Source: Victivallales bacterium (lineage in GTDB: Bacteria; Verrucomicrobiota; Lentisphaeria; Oligosphaerales; Oligosphaeraceae). Taken from it: DNA of 18,321 nt. Every line of letters begins with the position of its first letter. The first letter of the stretch is position 1. Below, piece by piece: positions 15,569-18,321 of this stretch. The translations under genes and the position numbers were made by a program. The stretch spans positions 1 through 18,321 of the forward strand of contig JAGCSE010000271.1 in NCBI GenBank assembly GCA_017964325.1. Reading direction: 5' to 3'. The notes under the pieces are model-generated. The model worked only from the letters and a program-made list of their open reading frames with translations. It did no database searches and was not told the origin of the DNA.

Positions 15569-18190
15569 TTATATAATGACTGCCTGCGTTTTCTCCATCA
15601 TGGAGACACCTAGATTCAATCTGTAGTTTCGCGGATAGCCGCCTGGACAACTGTTGCTGAAGCACACCACGCCATCAGGCGGATATTCCGTCCTCTCAAT
15701 TCCAAGCCGAAAGCGCGAAGCATACCCCAGAGTCTCCCTTGAAACCACAAAATCTATCTGCCAACCATCAGCCGACCTCATGAACGGCTGCTTGCTTATG
15801 TGCATGGCAGGCAACGGCATACATTGTCCTTCTCGGTCATATAGAATCAGCCATGCCGTTTCTGGATAATCATGAACTCCCATGAACTCGACATGGACAT
15901 TCACTGCTCCCGCTTCGGAGGAAAAACGCCAACGCATCAAGTCACCTTCCATCCATTCGCCTTCGCCACAAGGTTCACCTTCATTTTCAAACAAAAACGC
16001 CTGCAATGGCTTTCCTTGAGACAACCATGTCTCAGCTTCTGTAAATTCATCTTCCAGAAGCTTTTTCAATAGCATGGCACGCCAACGCAGTTTTTCGGGG
16101 AAATACTTGAAGACCTCTGCCTCCGAATGATAGCCGAGCCGTCCATCCTCCTCACATAATTTTGCAAGACGTTCGGAAGCAGTGATTTCCTGTTGGACGA
16201 TTTCACGCATAGCAAACAAAAGTCTTTTTGCATCCTGCGGTTGCGTCATCGTCAACGCATGACGCATTGCATAAAAACGGAGGATATGCGCCGCCGAGGT
16301 GAACTGGATGTCAAGTGCCTCCGCCAGAGACAGTTCCATCCGATGATGTTCAACATCTGCTTTCAGCAGTTCCTGCACACCTTCATGCCATTTGTCCGAC
16401 AGCATACTGCACAAACGCACCGCCTCGTCCAATCTGAAATTGGCAAGACATTCGCCAATGGCATCGCCCGACGGAAAATCATCCGGCTGCCATGAACGCG
16501 TCAATGACGAGAAATTGTATTTCAGATGCAACGGCCAGACGGGCCCGTCGTGCATCGGGCCGTAATACTGGAACTGGATGTCCAACGGATAGTTGCCGTA
16601 GGCTTCCGCAAACAGCTTCCAAGCTGCGACGACTTGGGCGGCATCCGTCCCCCAATCGGGACGTGCAAGTTCTTGCAGAAAAGCATCTTCGTCTTTCGTA
16701 AAATCCTCAAATGCGAGTTTTCCAGCCGCTTCATTCATAAGCCCTGGATAGTTGCCGAAATACCAGCACTGCATAACATGACGGACTCCCAATCGCTTCA
16801 TTTCGCGATACTTACGATACAAGATACCAGGCACGGGGACATACGGAATTGTCGCGATTTCATGGGAACAGCCCACTTGTATCTTCGCTGACATTTCCAC
16901 ACGGCCTTTGCACGCCTCCACCATTCGGCAGAATCGGTCCGACGGACCGACCGCCGACAACCAGTAATCACCTCCCGCCCGCGTCCTGCCAAGCTGATTG
17001 CGCGTGATTCCAGATTCGAAATTGAATGACACGACAACTTCGCCGTCCAAATCTTTCGGCAGCTCATACACCCATCCGTCAATCTGTTCTGCATACGGAA
17101 TATACAGCCAACTGATGAATGTTGCCGTGGGATTGGCGCGTTTCATGCCTCGTGCCATCGCACTGTTCACTGCTTTGAAAATCTCCTTTGGACTTCCAAA
17201 CGAACAGCTATCGCACAACTTTCCACATTCGTTCAAAGGAGAAAATCGACTCAAACAGGAAGTCATCCGCTCGCCAAATGAAATATTGATGATGCCGCCT
17301 AAATGTGGCACCGCTGAAAACAGTGAATAGGTGCACTCCTCAAGATACTGTCGTGCCTCCTCCGATTTGACACAGAACGGGAAACTCCCATGGACGCTCC
17401 GCTCCTTCGACCAACCATATGCTAATTGTTCTTCATGGCCTTTTGGCAAAGGATTGGAAGATGACCACGCGGCAGGCTCAATGCAGAATGCCCAGATTTT
17501 GATGCCATATCGACGGCAACGTTCCACGACTCTGCGCAATTTTGCCAGCCGCTTCGCCGCATCCACACAGGCTGGACGCAATTTCGAATTGCAGATTTCA
17601 CGGAATGTAATCGTCAGCCACAGGCCATTGATGCCTTCCTGAGCTAACTTAGACAAATATTCCTCAGGATAGTAGTCGATGTCGTTCATCAGCTCGTCGA
17701 TATTGTGCGGCGGTCGTTTGATGGGGCCGAAGAAGCAACGCGAAATTCTGTTCTCCAGCCATGGTTTCCTTTCGATGACACCACGTTTTAAAAAAGGCGA
17801 TGATTTCAACTGGTCCATCAGCCAATAGACCGCGCGGCGGACGCCTTCCGTATCGGCGGCTTCAATGGTCACATAGTCACCGATGATGACGCGATATGCC
17901 TCCGTCTCCATGGCTTTTTTTGCTTTGACGATTCTGCAAATCACTGCATTTCCATCAAGTCTTGCTTCAAAAAGGAATCGTTTCATATCCGCGTAAGCGG
18001 TTTCAAGCAGATGTTCGCCGTCTGGGAAAGACGTTTCAAGGCGCATTCCGCCCTGCACATCCAGACAATCTTCTGGACATGTTCCGCTCCATTTCTGCTT
18101 AAACGGTTTGTGTACCTTTAGTAATGGTATAAACGCAGGCTCGCCTTTGGGAAACGACGGCATTTTGGCATAATCTTCTTTCATCAGCAT
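15569..18190 (-). CDS. Large GH20b/TIM-barrel-like glycoside-hydrolase-type protein
   Basis: An 873-residue protein with no signal peptide, so probably cytoplasmic. Residues about 55-130, ending in TIEAADTEGVRRAVYWLMDQL-like sequence, resemble the small N-terminal domain shared by GH20 and alpha-glucuronidase families. A TIM-barrel-like core follows from about 147: ENRISRCFFGP, then YLSKLAQEGINGLWL, GIKIWAFCIEPA, and GIINISFGERMTSC with an invariant-looking Glu (E307). A cysteine cluster (C312, C322, C326, C329) follows directly. Helices fill about 500-720, and a beta-rich end (755-865) resembles a carbohydrate-binding module. The exact family and substrate are unknown. The start is uncertain: ATG at 18190 overlaps the last heptamer repeat, 18184 follows two codons later, and no ribosome site is visible because the repeat occupies the leader. 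Confidence 0.75.
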   Translation of the reverse strand: MLMKEDYAKMPSFPKGEPAFIPLLKVHKPFKQKWSGTCPEDCLDVQGGMRLETSFPDGEHLLETAYADMKRFLFEARLDGNAVICRIVKAKKAMETEAYRVIIGDYVTIEAADTEGVRRAVYWLMDQLKSSPFLKRGVIERKPWLENRISRCFFGPIKRPPHNIDELMNDIDYYPEEYLSKLAQEGINGLWLTITFREICNSKLRPACVDAAKRLAKLRRVVERCRRYGIKIWAFCIEPAAWSSSNPLPKGHEEQLAYGWSKERSVHGSFPFCVKSEEARQYLEECTYSLFSAVPHLGGIINISFGERMTSCLSRFSPLNECGKLCDSCSFGSPKEIFKAVNSAMARGMKRANPTATFISWLYIPYAEQIDGWVYELPKDLDGEVVVSFNFESGITRNQLGRTRAGGDYWLSAVGPSDRFCRMVEACKGRVEMSAKIQVGCSHEIATIPYVPVPGILYRKYREMKRLGVRHVMQCWYFGNYPGLMNEAAGKLAFEDFTKDEDAFLQELARPDWGTDAAQVVAAWKLFAEAYGNYPLDIQFQYYGPMHDGPVWPLHLKYNFSSLTRSWQPDDFPSGDAIGECLANFRLDEAVRLCSMLSDKWHEGVQELLKADVEHHRMELSLAEALDIQFTSAAHILRFYAMRHALTMTQPQDAKRLLFAMREIVQQEITASERLAKLCEEDGRLGYHSEAEVFKYFPEKLRWRAMLLKKLLEDEFTEAETWLSQGKPLQAFLFENEGEPCGEGEWMEGDLMRWRFSSEAGAVNVHVEFMGVHDYPETAWLILYDREGQCMPLPAMHISKQPFMRSADGWQIDFVVSRETLGYASRFRLGIERTEYPPDGVVCFSNSCPGGYPRNYRLNLGVSMMEKTQAVII

Positions 18191-18321
18191 TAAGCATTAA
18201 GCATTAAGCATTAAGCATTAAGCATTAAGCATTAAGCATTAAGCATTAAGCATTAAGCATTAAGCATTAAGCATTAAGCATTAAGCATTAAGCATTAAGC
18301 ATTAAGCATTAAGCATTAAGC
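18187..18321. repeat. Perfect heptamer tandem array (gcattaa), running off the window
   Basis: Nineteen complete copies of gcattaa plus two bases fill the last 135 positions without a single mismatch. On the minus strand the unit is TTAATGC, so each copy contains an ATG and a TAA, and no frame reads through more than a few codons. It lies immediately upstream of the 873-codon gene and takes the place of its leader and probably its promoter. It is a polymerase-slippage array whose true length may exceed the window. Confidence 0.95.

Noticed and set aside
18187..18321. Possible CRISPR array
   Set aside because: The repeats are contiguous 7-mers without spacers, so this is a simple tandem repeat.

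Overview
The window most resembles a Gram-negative-like bacterium of the PVC group, possibly a gut Lentisphaerota (Victivallales) relative. This is an inference from the gene mix: an LPS-heptose type nucleotidyltransferase, a TldD/TldE pair, a Gfo/Idh/MocA oxidoreductase, a large GH20-like protein, a kinase-SUMF1 fusion and a type III secretion chaperone. No marker gene fixes the taxonomy. Every gene I accept lies on the minus strand, so transcription runs from high to low coordinates.

Region 1 (272-9345) is a chromosomal housekeeping run. In transcription order it holds a Gfo/Idh/MocA oxidoreductase, the heme chaperone hemW, and then a tight cluster behind a good sigma70-type promoter at 7074-7102: tldD, tldE/pmbA, an RfaE2-type nucleotidyltransferase fused to a nitroreductase, and a membrane-anchored pseudokinase fused to a SUMF1 domain. 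In that last protein the catalytic loop and DFG residues of the kinase half are replaced, and the SUMF1 half lacks the usual formylglycine-generating cysteine pair.

Region 2 (about 9936-15356) looks like a small genomic island inserted at the 3' end of a tRNA-Ser(CGA) gene. An exact 19-bp repeat, 14 bp of which is the tRNA 3' end including CCA, occurs at both boundaries. At each boundary it is followed on the minus strand by a rho-independent terminator with a similar loop. The cargo is a two-gene operon: a small acidic protein that looks like a CesT/SycE-type type III secretion chaperone, then a 1266-residue protein I do not recognise, which its position suggests is the secreted effector. 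Behind them is a decayed gene reminiscent of the UPF0489/arginase-like family, and a perfect 15-bp hairpin. The island coding region is GC-rich with strand skew opposite to its neighbours. No integrase or secretion-apparatus gene is visible.

Region 3 (15343-18321) holds the intact tRNA-Ser with promoter and terminator, then an 873-residue GH20b/TIM-barrel-like protein. The start of that gene abuts a perfect heptamer tandem array (19 copies) that runs off the window. The most interesting candidate system is the tRNA-island-borne chaperone/effector cassette, followed by the doubly inactive pseudokinase-SUMF1 membrane protein.
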